Both the position numbers and the translations under genes were made by a program. This document shows positions 1 through 8,225 of a stretch of DNA of 64,000 nucleotides, piece after piece. Position 1 is the stretch's first letter; every line of letters begins with the position of its first letter. Origin of the DNA: Prevotella sp. (GTDB lineage Bacteria; Bacteroidota; Bacteroidia; Bacteroidales; Bacteroidaceae). The notes under the pieces were generated by a model. That model saw only the letters and a program-made list of their open reading frames with translations. It ran no database searches and was not told the DNA's origin. The DNA is taken from positions 1 through 64,000 of the forward strand of contig JAGCOB010000023.1 of NCBI GenBank assembly GCA_017645645.1. Direction: 5' to 3'.

Positions 1-360
1 CATGTGCCCCATCAGAATCTCGCCGTATATTACGGTTTCAAGGCGGTTGACGGCTTGAAGCACACTGCTTATTTCGTGGGCCACATGGAGCATCAGGCCA
101 TCAAGGCCGAGAAGCTAACAGGTCAGGTAGTGATGGACAATTGTATCCGCTGCCACACACAGCTGAACACGGAGTTTGTGAAGACAGGTCGCATGGGTTA
201 TATGCAGCAGCAGGCTCAGGGCGGCAAGGTGTGCTGGGACTGTCATCGTAACGTGCCCCATGGCGGCATGAACTCGCTGATGGCGACACCGAATGCAGAA
301 GGTGTTACACCACTACCACCATCGCCAGTACCTGAGTGGTTGCAGAAGATGATGAATTGA
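1..360 (+). CDS. nrfH: NrfH, cytochrome c nitrite reductase small subunit (3' part)
   Basis: NrfH is the membrane-anchored tetraheme c-type cytochrome that passes quinol electrons to NrfA on the periplasmic side. Only the C-terminal part lies in the window; the frame is open from base 1, so the N-terminal anchor and the first hemes are cut off. Visible are the end of the second heme site (His-Val-Pro-His at bases 1-12), a CIRCH heme site at about base 142 and a CWDCH site at about base 232 followed by Arg-Asn-Val-Pro-His. The GTG at base 4 is inside the protein and is not a start. It is followed 41 bases later by nrfA, the usual order. Confidence 0.93.
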   Translation, partial: HVPHQNLAVYYGFKAVDGLKHTAYFVGHMEHQAIKAEKLTGQVVMDNCIRCHTQLNTEFVKTGRMGYMQQQAQGGKVCWDCHRNVPHGGMNSLMATPNAEGVTPLPPSPVPEWLQKMMN

Positions 361-401
361 AACTTGAATCCTGAAACTTGAAACTAAAAAAACGAAATAT
401 T
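361..401 (+). repeat. nrfH-nrfA spacer with AACTTGAA microrepeat
   Basis: The spacer repeats the octamer-like unit A-AACTTGAA (bases 360-383, about two and a half imperfect copies). Similar short tandem units occur elsewhere in this window in spacers and coding linkers. No strong Shine-Dalgarno sequence is seen before the nrfA ATG at 402. Confidence 0.5.
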
Positions 402-1961
402 ATGGCAAAGCAATTGAAACAATGGCAAGGTTGGCTTCTATTTGGAGGCTCAATGGTAGTGGTCTTCTTGCTGGGGCTGCTTGTTTCGTCGTTGATGGAG
501 CGCAGGGCAGAAGTGGCTAGCGTATTTAACAACAAGCGTACCGTGTTTGAGGATGAAATCATCGCTCAGAACGAGAAGTTCAAGGCCGACTATCCTCGAG
601 AGTACGAGACATGGGCGATGACGGAGGATACGACGTTCAAGTCGAAGTATAACTCGTCACAGGAGGTGGATGTGCTCGAACAGCGTCCTGAGATGGTCGT
701 GTTGTGGGCTGGCTATGCCTTTTCGCGCCACTACAACACCCCTCGCGGACATAAGCATGCCTTGGAGGATATGCGCAAGATACTGCGTACAGGCAATCCT
801 GGCATTACAGTGAAGACTGCCGACGGACGCGACTCTATTGCCGTAGATATTCAGCCTGCCACTTGTTGGACGTGTAAGGGTCCAGATGTGCCTCGCATGA
901 TGCGCGAACTGGGTAATGGTAAGGATCAGTTTGATCCCGCTAACTTCTACGCCAAGAAGTGGAGCGAGCTGGGTGCCGAGGAGGTGAACACCATCGGATG
1001 CTCCGACTGTCACGATGCCCGCACCATGGATCTTCGTCCTGCCCGTCCAGCCCTCTACGAGGCCTTTGCCCGTCGCGGCCTGAACGTGAAGGATGCCACC
1101 CATCAGGAGATGCGCTCTTTGGTGTGCGCCCAGTGCCACGTGGAGTATTACTTCATCAAACCTAACGACGAGAAGAATCCTGGCAAGGCTAATTATCTCG
1201 TATTCCCGCACGACAAGGGCTTGACCTGCGAGGCTGCCGAGGAATACTACGACGAGATTGGTTTCTACGACTATATCCATCCGCTGTCTAAGACCAAGAT
1301 TCTGAAGGCTCAGCATCCTGGTTGGGAGATGTCGCAACACGGCATCCACGCCCAGCGTGGCATATCGTGCGCCGACTGCCACATGCCGTATAAACAGGAG
1401 GGTGGCGTGAAGTTCAGCGACCACCAGATTCAGTCACCGCTGGCTAAGATCGACCGCACTTGTCAGACCTGTCACCGTCAGGATGCCGAGGTGCTGCGCC
1501 AGAATGTCTATGATCGTCAGGAGAAGTGCAACGAGGTGCGCAACCGTGCCGAGCAGGAATTGGCCCGTGCCCACTTCGAGGCTAAGTTCATCATTGACAA
1601 GGGTGCTACCGATGCCGAGATGGCACCCATCCAGGCGCTGCTCCGTAAGAGTCAGTGGCGTTGGGACTATGCCATCGCCTCGCATGGTGCCACTTTCCAC
1701 GCTCCACAAGAGGTTACCCGCTTGCTCTCTCACTCTGTCGACTATGCCCAGCAGGCACGCTTGCTCATTGCTCGCGTAGCTGCTAAGCACGGACATATGG
1801 GTGAGATACCAGTCCCCGATTATAGCACCAAGGCCAAGGCTCAGGTTGCTATCGGCCTCGACATGAAGACGCTGAACGAAAACAAGCAGCGTTTCCTGCA
1901 GGAAATCGAGCCCAAATGGATTCAGGAGGCTAAGAAGAACGGTAAGCTGATAGAACTCTGA
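402..1961 (+). CDS. nrfA: NrfA, pentaheme cytochrome c nitrite reductase (ammonia-forming)
   Basis: Catalyses six-electron reduction of nitrite to ammonium in the periplasm; it also reduces NO. An N-terminal hydrophobic stretch (residues about 9-31) is an uncleaved anchor or signal peptide. Five heme sites are present: the active-site CWTCK with lysine ligand (residues 155-159), CSDCH (200-204), CAQCH (242-246), CADCH (323-327) and CQTCH (354-358). The length of 519 residues fits the family. I chose the ATG at 402; an upstream TTG at 378 lies within the spacer microrepeat and would only add eight residues before the signal sequence. Forms an nrfHA pair with the gene before it. Confidence 0.97.
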   Translation: MAKQLKQWQGWLLFGGSMVVVFLLGLLVSSLMERRAEVASVFNNKRTVFEDEIIAQNEKFKADYPREYETWAMTEDTTFKSKYNSSQEVDVLEQRPEMVVLWAGYAFSRHYNTPRGHKHALEDMRKILRTGNPGITVKTADGRDSIAVDIQPATCWTCKGPDVPRMMRELGNGKDQFDPANFYAKKWSELGAEEVNTIGCSDCHDARTMDLRPARPALYEAFARRGLNVKDATHQEMRSLVCAQCHVEYYFIKPNDEKNPGKANYLVFPHDKGLTCEAAEEYYDEIGFYDYIHPLSKTKILKAQHPGWEMSQHGIHAQRGISCADCHMPYKQEGGVKFSDHQIQSPLAKIDRTCQTCHRQDAEVLRQNVYDRQEKCNEVRNRAEQELARAHFEAKFIIDKGATDAEMAPIQALLRKSQWRWDYAIASHGATFHAPQEVTRLLSHSVDYAQQARLLIARVAAKHGHMGEIPVPDYSTKAKAQVAIGLDMKTLNENKQRFLQEIEPKWIQEAKKNGKLIEL

Positions 1962-1990
1962 TGTGGAATAAACCTTGGACTATAAAAGAG

Positions 1991-2012
1991 GGCTTCCTCA
2001 TTGGAGGAGGCC
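1991..2012 (+). terminator. Inverted repeat between nrfA and the nim-like gene
   Basis: GGCTTCCTC (1991-1999) and GAGGAGGCC (2004-2012) form a 9 bp stem with one G-T pair and a 4-base loop. It sits 30 bases after the nrfA stop, so it may end the nrf transcript, but no T tract follows. It also abuts the -7 box of the next promoter and could instead be an operator. Confidence 0.5.
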
Positions 2013-2013
2013 T

Positions 2014-2021
2014 TATCTTTG
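2014..2021 (+). promoter_or_regulatory. -7 box of the nim-like operon promoter
   Basis: TATCTTTG matches the Bacteroidetes TAnnTTTG box and lies 17 bases before the ATG at 2039. No good -33 TTTG is visible; that position is occupied by the inverted repeat at 1991-2012. Confidence 0.6.
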
Positions 2022-2038
2022 CTAGCGAATAAACAATT

Positions 2039-2554
2039 ATGAGAAAAGCAAGTAGAGCAATGGATGCCGCCTTCGCATTGGAGGTGCTGGATAAGGCTCC
2101 ATACATAACAATAAGCATGACGCGACCCGACGGGACACCATATGGACTGCCTCTGTCGTTAGCTCGCACAGACGAGAAAACCTTTTATTTCCATTGTGCC
2201 TTGGAGGGCGACAAGTTGGACTGCATTCGCTACTGTCCGACGGTATTCCTGTCGGCTGTTACAAAATGTGCGCCTACAGTCGGCCCTAAAGACGGGAGCT
2301 TTACGCTACAATACAAGTCAGCTACAGCCGTAGGTAAGGCAGAGATTGTGACAGAACGCGAAGAGAAGATTACGGCATTGAGAGCCATCTGCCAGCGTTT
2401 CCTTCCTCATCATATGGACGCTTTCGATGACGCTATTGCCCGTAGCCTTGAACGGACAGCGGTGGTACGCATCACTTTGACAGAGCCTCCAGTTGGTAAG
2501 CGCAAGCAGTATGATAAACAGGGTGATGAACTCAAGTGGGGACGAATGGAATGA
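2039..2554 (+). CDS. Pyridoxamine 5'-phosphate oxidase-fold protein, NimA-like
   Basis: A 171-residue flavin-binding split-barrel protein of the pyridoxamine-phosphate-oxidase-related family that includes the 5-nitroimidazole reductases (Nim). The N-terminal sequence (MRKASRAM, then PYGLPLSLARTDEKTFYFHCA) matches the way this family opens and forms its flavin pocket. Role inferred: reduction of a nitro or related oxidised compound using flavin. True nitroimidazole resistance cannot be claimed from family membership. Its stop overlaps the next start by four bases (ATGA at 2551), indicating translational coupling to the YgbA-like gene. Placed directly behind nrfHA. Confidence 0.8.
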   Translation: MRKASRAMDAAFALEVLDKAPYITISMTRPDGTPYGLPLSLARTDEKTFYFHCALEGDKLDCIRYCPTVFLSAVTKCAPTVGPKDGSFTLQYKSATAVGKAEIVTEREEKITALRAICQRFLPHHMDAFDDAIARSLERTAVVRITLTEPPVGKRKQYDKQGDELKWGRME

Positions 2555-2721
2555 CCAGAATAGAACGAGAAAAGAAGACTGCTTGCAAGGGTTGTCCTAC
2601 CCATTGCTATGCTCCAAAAGAGCGCGAGGCCATCCGTAAAGTGATGCGCTGGGCAGGACCAAGGATGATATGGTATGCTCCCAAAGATACCATCTTACAT
2701 ATACTAAAAAATGAATTGTAA
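2551..2721 (+). CDS. YgbA-like (nitrous oxide-stimulated promoter family) protein, internally shortened
   Basis: A 56-residue protein. It keeps the N-terminal family motif RIEREKKT and the C-terminal block CKGCPTHCY followed by KVMRWAGPRM. From memory of the enterobacterial family these two blocks are normally separated by a few dozen residues with further cysteines; here they are almost adjacent. The E. coli member belongs to the NO-responsive NsrR regulon. Start is the ATG at 2551, within the stop of the preceding gene; a GTG at 2536 is less likely. The stop TAA shares one base with the next ATG (2721). Function in nitrosative stress is inferred from family and neighbours. Confidence 0.75.
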   Translation: MTRIEREKKTACKGCPTHCYAPKEREAIRKVMRWAGPRMIWYAPKDTILHILKNEL

Positions 2722-3122
2722 TGAAGCTAATAGATGATCATTTATTGAACGGATTGGAAGATGAAGCCAAGATTTCGCCGAGACTAAGGAAGAACTACAA
2801 CTTCCATCAAAGCCTTCAGGACAAGTGCCACCGATTCCTTAATGCCTTGGAACCAGGCACATTTATCCCAGTACATCACCATCCTGACAAAGCAGAGACT
2901 TTCGTTGTACTGAAAGGAAAAGTCAAGGTGTCAACCTACAACGACGATGGTGAGGTGCTGGAGTCATATATCTTGAGTCATGAGGAAGGGCGCTATGGTG
3001 TTGATATCCCTGAGAATGTCTGGCATGGACTGGAGTGTTTGGAACCGAGTGTCCTGTTGGAGTGCAAGGCGGGACCATTCGTAGAGCATGAGGTGGACGG
3101 AATACTGGATATAAAGAAATAA
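2721..3122 (+). CDS. WbuC-family cupin metalloprotein
   Basis: A 133-residue single-domain cupin. The first cupin motif is visible as PVHHHPDKAETFVVLKG (His-His-His and Glu as metal ligands, about residues 51-67), and the second as a later His in VWHGLE (about residue 98). The family is annotated as WbuC cupin-fold metalloprotein and has no firmly known reaction. The start overlaps the stop of the YgbA-like gene by one base, so the three genes from 2039 form one tightly coupled operon. Confidence 0.8.
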   Translation: MKLIDDHLLNGLEDEAKISPRLRKNYNFHQSLQDKCHRFLNALEPGTFIPVHHHPDKAETFVVLKGKVKVSTYNDDGEVLESYILSHEEGRYGVDIPENVWHGLECLEPSVLLECKAGPFVEHEVDGILDIKK

Positions 3123-3190
3123 TACTGCATGAAAAACCAAAGGTAATGTCGGCTTATTCCTAATTATACAAAACAAATATAGGGAAAAAT

Positions 3191-3889
3191 ATGGCACAGA
3201 AACGATTCCATAAGCATTTCGAGACTCCGGGGCAACCGCTCTACTGGATCATCATCGCGTACATCATCCTCGGCTGGTTCTTCCCAGTGATTGGCCTGCT
3301 GGCACTCATCTGCATGATCGGCCCAGTGGTGACAAGTATATTTAAGGGCCGCTGGTGGTGCGGACACGTCTGTCCTCGCGGCAACATGTACGACCGTCTG
3401 CTGTCCAAATACTCACCCCATCGCCCGATTCCTAAGTTTGTGCGTACTTTTGGCTTCCGTCTGTTCATGGTGTTCTTTATTTTCGGTATGTTTGGCATCC
3501 AACTGAGTTTCGTGCCTTGGAGTGAGGGCGGACTGGCCATGTGGGCTGGCATCGGCAAAGTGTTCTGGACCATTATCGTTATGACCACCATCGTTGGTGT
3601 CACACTGTCGTTCATCTATGCTCCTCGCACTTGGTGTTCGTTCTGTCCCATGGGAACCATCTCCAACTGGATGGCACCCCGTAATGCTCCCCTGCCCAAG
3701 GCTTTCACCAACATCCACGTGTCGAGTGCCTGTCAGATGAAGTGCAAGAGCTGCGCCCGCGTCTGCCCCATGCAACTCACGCCCTACGATTCTCGCGGTG
3801 AGGCCGTCGGCTATCTGCACCCCGACTGTCTGAAGTGTGGCAAGTGTACATTGGCCTGTCCCACGAAGATAATGACCCTCAAACACTAA
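3191..3889 (+). CDS. Membrane 4Fe-4S ferredoxin of the NapH/NosR/CcoG type
   Basis: A 232-residue protein with about four membrane segments and two membrane-proximal cysteine motifs typical of this group, CGHVCPRG (about residue 57) and WCSFCPMG (about residue 148). The C-terminus carries two ferredoxin clusters (CQMKCKSCARVCP and CLKCGKCTLACP). Proteins of this kind move electrons between the quinone pool or cytoplasm and redox enzymes outside the membrane. No tail such as an FMN-binding or NapG partner is encoded next to it. It lies 68 bases after the cupin gene on the same strand and probably belongs to the same stress or respiratory block. Confidence 0.82.
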   Translation: MAQKRFHKHFETPGQPLYWIIIAYIILGWFFPVIGLLALICMIGPVVTSIFKGRWWCGHVCPRGNMYDRLLSKYSPHRPIPKFVRTFGFRLFMVFFIFGMFGIQLSFVPWSEGGLAMWAGIGKVFWTIIVMTTIVGVTLSFIYAPRTWCSFCPMGTISNWMAPRNAPLPKAFTNIHVSSACQMKCKSCARVCPMQLTPYDSRGEAVGYLHPDCLKCGKCTLACPTKIMTLKH

Positions 3890-3949
3890 GTAATCATTAA
3901 AGTATCGTAATAATTGGGTACGAAGTTAGCAATTCTTCTTCTTTTTTCG

Positions 3950-3957
3950 TATCTTCG
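3950..3957 (+). promoter_or_regulatory. -7 box ahead of the FMN reductase gene
   Basis: TATCTTCG resembles TAnnTTTG, 51 bases before the ATG at 4009. The promoter is flanked by a repeated TACGAAGTT (3919-3927 and 3980-3988); the second copy runs into a small TTGTT/AACAA hairpin in the leader. Confidence 0.5.
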
Positions 3958-4008
3958 CAGCAAATATACTTAAAACTAATACGAAGTTGTTAGGCAACAA
4001 ATACGATT

Positions 4009-4527
4009 ATGAGTAAGGTTTTGATTTTACAGGGCTCTCCGAGAGCCAATGGTAATACCGCTTGGATGGCGGAAGAGTACAAGAAGGCTGCCGAGGCAGC
4101 AGGTCATGAAGTGACGCTGGTGAATGTTGCCAGGAAGAAGATTGCAGGCTGTCTGGCTTGCGAGTATTGTCATACTAAAGGCAATGGGGCTTGCATCCAG
4201 AAGGATGACATGCAGGAACTCTATCCGCTGATGAATGAGGCCGAAGTGCTGGTATTGGCTGCGCCTATCTACTACTTCACGCTCTGCGCCCAGATTCAGG
4301 CTCCCATCCAGCGTATGTACTGCGTCAACAAACCCACCAAGGTACAGAAGATGGCACTGCTGATGTCTTCCTATTCGCCCAACGTCTATGACGGTGCTAC
4401 TGCTGAGTTTCGCGACATCTGCAACTACTGGCAGGTAGAGAACATGGGCTTTGTCTCTGCGAAGATAGATGAGCAGAAAACAGAGGAAACCAAGCAGAAA
4501 GTGATAGCATTGGCAGCGAAAGTATAA
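4009..4527 (+). CDS. Flavodoxin-fold NAD(P)H-dependent FMN reductase family protein
   Basis: A 172-residue single-domain protein of the NADPH-dependent FMN reductase / iron-sulfur-flavoprotein-like group. The N-terminal phosphate-binding loop reads LILQGSPRANGNT (residues 5-17). A cysteine pattern CLACEYC (about residues 48-54) and a later Cys in GACIQKDD are like those in members that bind a cluster or have redox-active cysteines. The API-YYF segment (about residue 87) is the usual flavin-contact region. Likely a cytoplasmic quinone or nitro reductase; substrate unknown. Monocistronic, converging on the next gene. Confidence 0.8.
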   Translation: MSKVLILQGSPRANGNTAWMAEEYKKAAEAAGHEVTLVNVARKKIAGCLACEYCHTKGNGACIQKDDMQELYPLMNEAEVLVLAAPIYYFTLCAQIQAPIQRMYCVNKPTKVQKMALLMSSYSPNVYDGATAEFRDICNYWQVENMGFVSAKIDEQKTEETKQKVIALAAKV

Positions 4528-4549
4528 ACAGACTTGCAAATAATGTACC

Positions 4550-5110
4550 TCAGAAGCCGAGGAACGCTTTGACGTCTGGGGCGTTCTCGAGGTCTTCCTT
4601 GGTGACGTAGAAGGATCCAGGGGGCACCAGTTCGAGATACTTGTCAAGGAACTCTTCCCAAGTCAGTTTGAAATATGAAGCAGGAATGAAGAACGTCCTC
4701 GACCCGCCTGCCGAACGGTTGCCGGCTGTGACATAAGCCGAATAGCCTCCCAACTCATGCTTCTGAATTCGATAGCACTCCAGATACCAGTCACCACGGC
4801 ATGTGTTGGTTGCTGGCACATCAATGCTTTCCTTCACGGGATTGGCTCTCTGTAATTCCCAGTCACGACCACTGGCGAGCCGACGGAGAAACGTCTCACA
4901 ATCGATATCTTCTGGATATGGCTTCAAGGTACCATCATACTGCGAGTGATAAGAGACGTACTGGTAATCATCACCAACTTTCTCAATACCCAAGTTCGTA
5001 TTCTCTGCTATCATCTCCCTCGTTGCCCAGGGAAAATCCGCCTTCATCTGCTCGAATGCCTTGTCGATATAGGCATTCACATCGTAACCGTATGGGAATC
5101 TTTTATTCAT
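4550..5110 (-). CDS. Conserved hypothetical protein
   Basis: I do not recognise the family. The protein of 186 residues is soluble by composition, with no signal peptide or membrane segment, and is rich in aromatic residues and acidic patches (for example WATREMIAENTNLG near the start and FKLTWEEFLDKYLELVPPG near the end). The ATG at 5110 is chosen over a TTG two codons upstream. It has its own promoter box at 5136-5143 and converges on the FMN reductase gene with a 22-base gap. Confidence 0.6.
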   Translation of the reverse strand: MNKRFPYGYDVNAYIDKAFEQMKADFPWATREMIAENTNLGIEKVGDDYQYVSYHSQYDGTLKPYPEDIDCETFLRRLASGRDWELQRANPVKESIDVPATNTCRGDWYLECYRIQKHELGGYSAYVTAGNRSAGGSRTFFIPASYFKLTWEEFLDKYLELVPPGSFYVTKEDLENAPDVKAFLGF

Positions 5111-5135
5111 ATTCAAATTTCGTAAAATTCAGGCA

Positions 5136-5143
5136 CAAAGATA
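5136..5143 (-). promoter_or_regulatory. -7 box for the hypothetical gene at 4550
   Basis: CAAAGATA on the plus strand reads TATCTTTG on the minus strand, 25 bases upstream of the ATG at 5110. It lies back to back with the plus-strand box at 5166. Confidence 0.6.
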
Positions 5144-5165
5144 GCAATAATTCCATTATAATCAT

Positions 5166-5173
5166 TATATTTG
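5166..5173 (+). promoter_or_regulatory. -7 box for the DUF3089 gene
   Basis: TATATTTG fits TAnnTTTG and lies 43 bases upstream of the ATG at 5217. Confidence 0.6.
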
Positions 5174-5216
5174 TATTCAGATTTAAAATGTTTTGTGAAA
5201 AAGGTCATTTGAAGGT

Positions 5217-6260
5217 ATGAAACTATTGAAACTATGGTTACTTGCTGCCATCTTTATCATTGGCGGCACTACTTCGTTCGCATTATGTTCAGACTGTAAT
5301 GACAATCCGTACGAACAGGGTAGCCAGGCATTCTTTATTCCTAAAGCCCCCGACTACAACGACGCGACGATGTGGACTGTCGTCGATGATGACGCGGAAG
5401 GCAAAGGGGCTGACGTGTTCTACGTGGTATCGACATGGGAAGAGGACTGGAAAGATGCCAACGGACGGACGTGTCACTATGCCGACGTGTGGAATGCCAC
5501 ACATCGCGAACGCATGTCCATAGAGATCAACAAGGTGGCGGCATATATGTCGCCAGGCAATCGCTTCTATGCACCATATTACAGACATACCACGATTGAT
5601 GCATGGTTAACGCAGAATGAAGACACCATCAACCGACGCATAAAATTATCTATGGACGATGTTCGTGCAGCCTTTGACCACTTCCAGGCACAGCGCGACC
5701 AAAGCCGTCCACTCATCATCGTAGGATTCAGCCAGGGCGGCAGGGCGATGGTGGAATTGCTGAAATATATCAGCGACGAGACATACAGCCAGTTGGTTGC
5801 TGCTTATGTGTTGGGCTATAAAGTGACTCATGCCGACATGGCGCAGTGCAGCCACATCCGTCCTGCTGAGGGAGAGACGGACACGGGTGTCACCATCTGC
5901 TACAACACCGTTAAGGACGTAAAGTACGCTAAGCCTATTATTGCTGGTTCTGACATCTGTATCAACCCCGTAAACTGGCGAACGGATGATGTGCCTGCTA
6001 CGTTGCATTATACACAGCTGCTGGAGAATGAGACGCACGAACTTGATATTGCCGTCACGGTGTTCCCCGAACATCATGTGCTCGTCGTAAATGGCTATGA
6101 CGGAGCCGAATATCCTCCTTATAAAGACTTAATTAATGTGGGCGATATTCATAGTTGTGAGCCCTGGCTCTATAGCGAGTGTCTGAAGAAGAACTTCGCT
6201 ACGAGAACCAAGGAGTGGCGGCACAAAAATTCATTTATTCCTTGTTTTCAGCGTCGATAG
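5217..6260 (+). CDS. Secreted DUF3089 alpha/beta-hydrolase
   Basis: A 347-residue exported protein. The N-terminus is a signal peptide (residues about 1-24, ending FALCS, so lipoprotein processing at the Cys is possible). The hydrolase core shows GFSQGG (about residue 169), the nucleophile elbow with serine, and a late His-His in FPEHHV as candidate catalytic histidine. DUF3089 proteins are lipase/esterase-like with unproven substrates. The 3' end overlaps the convergent DUF349 gene by 26 bases, so the last residues are coded opposite that gene's end. Confidence 0.8.
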   Translation: MKLLKLWLLAAIFIIGGTTSFALCSDCNDNPYEQGSQAFFIPKAPDYNDATMWTVVDDDAEGKGADVFYVVSTWEEDWKDANGRTCHYADVWNATHRERMSIEINKVAAYMSPGNRFYAPYYRHTTIDAWLTQNEDTINRRIKLSMDDVRAAFDHFQAQRDQSRPLIIVGFSQGGRAMVELLKYISDETYSQLVAAYVLGYKVTHADMAQCSHIRPAEGETDTGVTICYNTVKDVKYAKPIIAGSDICINPVNWRTDDVPATLHYTQLLENETHELDIAVTVFPEHHVLVVNGYDGAEYPPYKDLINVGDIHSCEPWLYSECLKKNFATRTKEWRHKNSFIPCFQRR

Positions 6261-8112
6261 CCTTGATCTTGTCACGGACAAGTTGTACCTCGTCTTTGAG
6301 TTTCTGAACCTTGCGGTTCATCTCGTCAATGAGCGAGTTGCCTTTCTTCGAAGAGGCGTTGAGGAAACCGAGGTTGTTCTCATAGGTCTGTACCTCTGCC
6401 TTCAGTTGCTCATACTGGCGCATCAGACGGGCGCGCTCGTTGTCAAGGGCATTCTCGCCACGTTCAGCCACCTGCTTGAGGTTGTCCTTGAACTTGTTGA
6501 GGCGGCGTTTGGCGACTGTGATATTGAGGTCTTTATAGAGTTTGTCAAGGATGGCATGGTATTCCTCATAGATCTTATCCTTCTCCTTAAAGGGCACATG
6601 ACCGATGCTCTGATATTCCTCTACGAGTTGCTGTACCTTTTCCTGTAGGTTTTCAGCCTTTTCCTCGGCAGCGGCTTTCAGGCGTTCGATGACATCACGC
6701 TTCTTCTCTAAGTTCTGGCGCTCTTCGCCACGGCCACCAGCACCGGCGGCATTGCGGGCCTCGAAGAACTTGTTGCAGGTTGCTAAGAACTCTTCCCATA
6801 GCTGGTCACCCAGTTTCTTGGGTACCATACCGATGGTCTTCCATTCTTTCTGGAGGTTGATGAGCTTATCACTGGTCGACTTCCATTCCGTGGAGTCTTG
6901 CAATGCCTTTGCCTTTTCGATGAGGGCGCGTTTCTTCTCGGCATTCTCCTTGAATGTCTCCTTGAGTCCTTTGAAGTACTCTGCCTTACGTCCAAAGAAA
7001 TCATCACAGGCAGCACGGAAACGCTCAAAGATCTTGATGTTCATCTTCTGAGGGGCAAAACCGATTTTCTTCCATTCGGTCTGGATGTCGATAATCTCCT
7101 TGGTATGACGCTCCCAGTCACCACTGCCCTTGTTCTCCTCTGCAGCAATCGCCTCCACTTTCTCACAGAGGGCGGTCTTACGGGCGAGGTTGTCTTCCTC
7201 CTTGGCGCGCAGTTCCTCGAAATGTTGCTGGTGACGTTTGTTGATAACAGTGGAGGCTGCCTTGAAGCGGTTCCAGATCTCCTCACGCAGTTCCTTGCTC
7301 ACAGGTCCCGTCTCACGGTATTCCTGATGGAGCTTCTGCAACTGGTGGAAGGCACTGATGATATCCGACTCGTCGGCAAGTTTCTCTGCAGCCTCGCAAA
7401 GCTTGGTCTTCAGTTCCAGGTTTTTCTTGAAGTCATATTCACGAGCCTCGCTGTTAAGTTTCAGCAGGTCATAGAACTGTTCTACGTAAAGCTGATAGTT
7501 ACGCCAGAGCTCGTTGGCTTTCTCCGCAGGTACGTTCTTGATTTCCTTCCACTCGTCCTGCAGCGCCTTGAATTCCTTGTATGACTTATTGGCCTCCTCA
7601 GGCGAGGTGACCATAGCTTTTATCTTTTCGATGATGTCAAGTTTCTTCTGCAGGTTCTCCTGCTTCTCCTGCTCCTGTTCTTTAAAGAGCTTCTGGCGTT
7701 TCTCCTTGATGATACCCATCTCCGCCTTGAAAGCCTCTTCGTCAACATCAGGCAGGATCTGGTAGGCTTCCGGGTCACCGCCACCATCGATATATTCTTT
7801 CAGACGAGCCTCTCGCTCAGCGATATGGAGTTTGTAGAAGGCAGTCTTCAGATAGTCTACCTCATCTTTCTGTGGCACCTCTTCCCCTTGGGCTATCTCA
7901 CGGACACGTGCCAGTACCTCTTTCTTGTTTTGGTACTGCTTGCGCTCTGGGATTTCCGAGGTCTCTGGGTTTTCAGAATTCTCTGAGTATTCAGCATCTG
8001 AAACTGCCTCCTGAGTCTCTTCGGGTTGCTCAACTGGGGTTGTTGCTTCTGTTTCTACCACGTTCTGTTCTACGTTCTGCTCCTGTTCGAGAGCTTTTTC
8101 TTGAGAGTCCAT
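6235..8112 (-). CDS. DUF349 coiled-coil protein
   Basis: A 625-residue, highly charged protein made of repeated DUF349 units with recurring W-x-x-(I/Y) patterns such as EWKEIKNVPAEKANELWRNY, EWKKIGFAPQ and EWKTIGMVPKK. The first 60 residues are Glu/Thr/Pro-rich and probably disordered. Long alpha-helical coiled coil is predicted by composition; there is no signal peptide. The family is common in Bacteroidetes, and its function is unknown. A promoter box lies 53 bases upstream. Convergent overlap with the DUF3089 gene. Confidence 0.85.
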   Translation of the reverse strand: MDSQEKALEQEQNVEQNVVETEATTPVEQPEETQEAVSDAEYSENSENPETSEIPERKQYQNKKEVLARVREIAQGEEVPQKDEVDYLKTAFYKLHIAEREARLKEYIDGGGDPEAYQILPDVDEEAFKAEMGIIKEKRQKLFKEQEQEKQENLQKKLDIIEKIKAMVTSPEEANKSYKEFKALQDEWKEIKNVPAEKANELWRNYQLYVEQFYDLLKLNSEAREYDFKKNLELKTKLCEAAEKLADESDIISAFHQLQKLHQEYRETGPVSKELREEIWNRFKAASTVINKRHQQHFEELRAKEEDNLARKTALCEKVEAIAAEENKGSGDWERHTKEIIDIQTEWKKIGFAPQKMNIKIFERFRAACDDFFGRKAEYFKGLKETFKENAEKKRALIEKAKALQDSTEWKSTSDKLINLQKEWKTIGMVPKKLGDQLWEEFLATCNKFFEARNAAGAGGRGEERQNLEKKRDVIERLKAAAEEKAENLQEKVQQLVEEYQSIGHVPFKEKDKIYEEYHAILDKLYKDLNITVAKRRLNKFKDNLKQVAERGENALDNERARLMRQYEQLKAEVQTYENNLGFLNASSKKGNSLIDEMNRKVQKLKDEVQLVRDKIKAIDAENKE

Positions 8113-8164
8113 TGTCTACTTGTTTTTAGTTCATGAAATGGGTTAGTACACACAAATTGAGGTA

Positions 8165-8172
8165 CAAACATA
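8165..8172 (-). promoter_or_regulatory. -7 box for the DUF349 gene
   Basis: CAAACATA on the plus strand reads TATGTTTG on the minus strand, 53 bases before the ATG at 8112. The -33 region is weak. Confidence 0.5.
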
Positions 8173-8225
8173 CTAAAAAGTTCTGAATGTACCTAATTTT
8201 TTGTGAACTTTTTTCGAAAAAGGGG

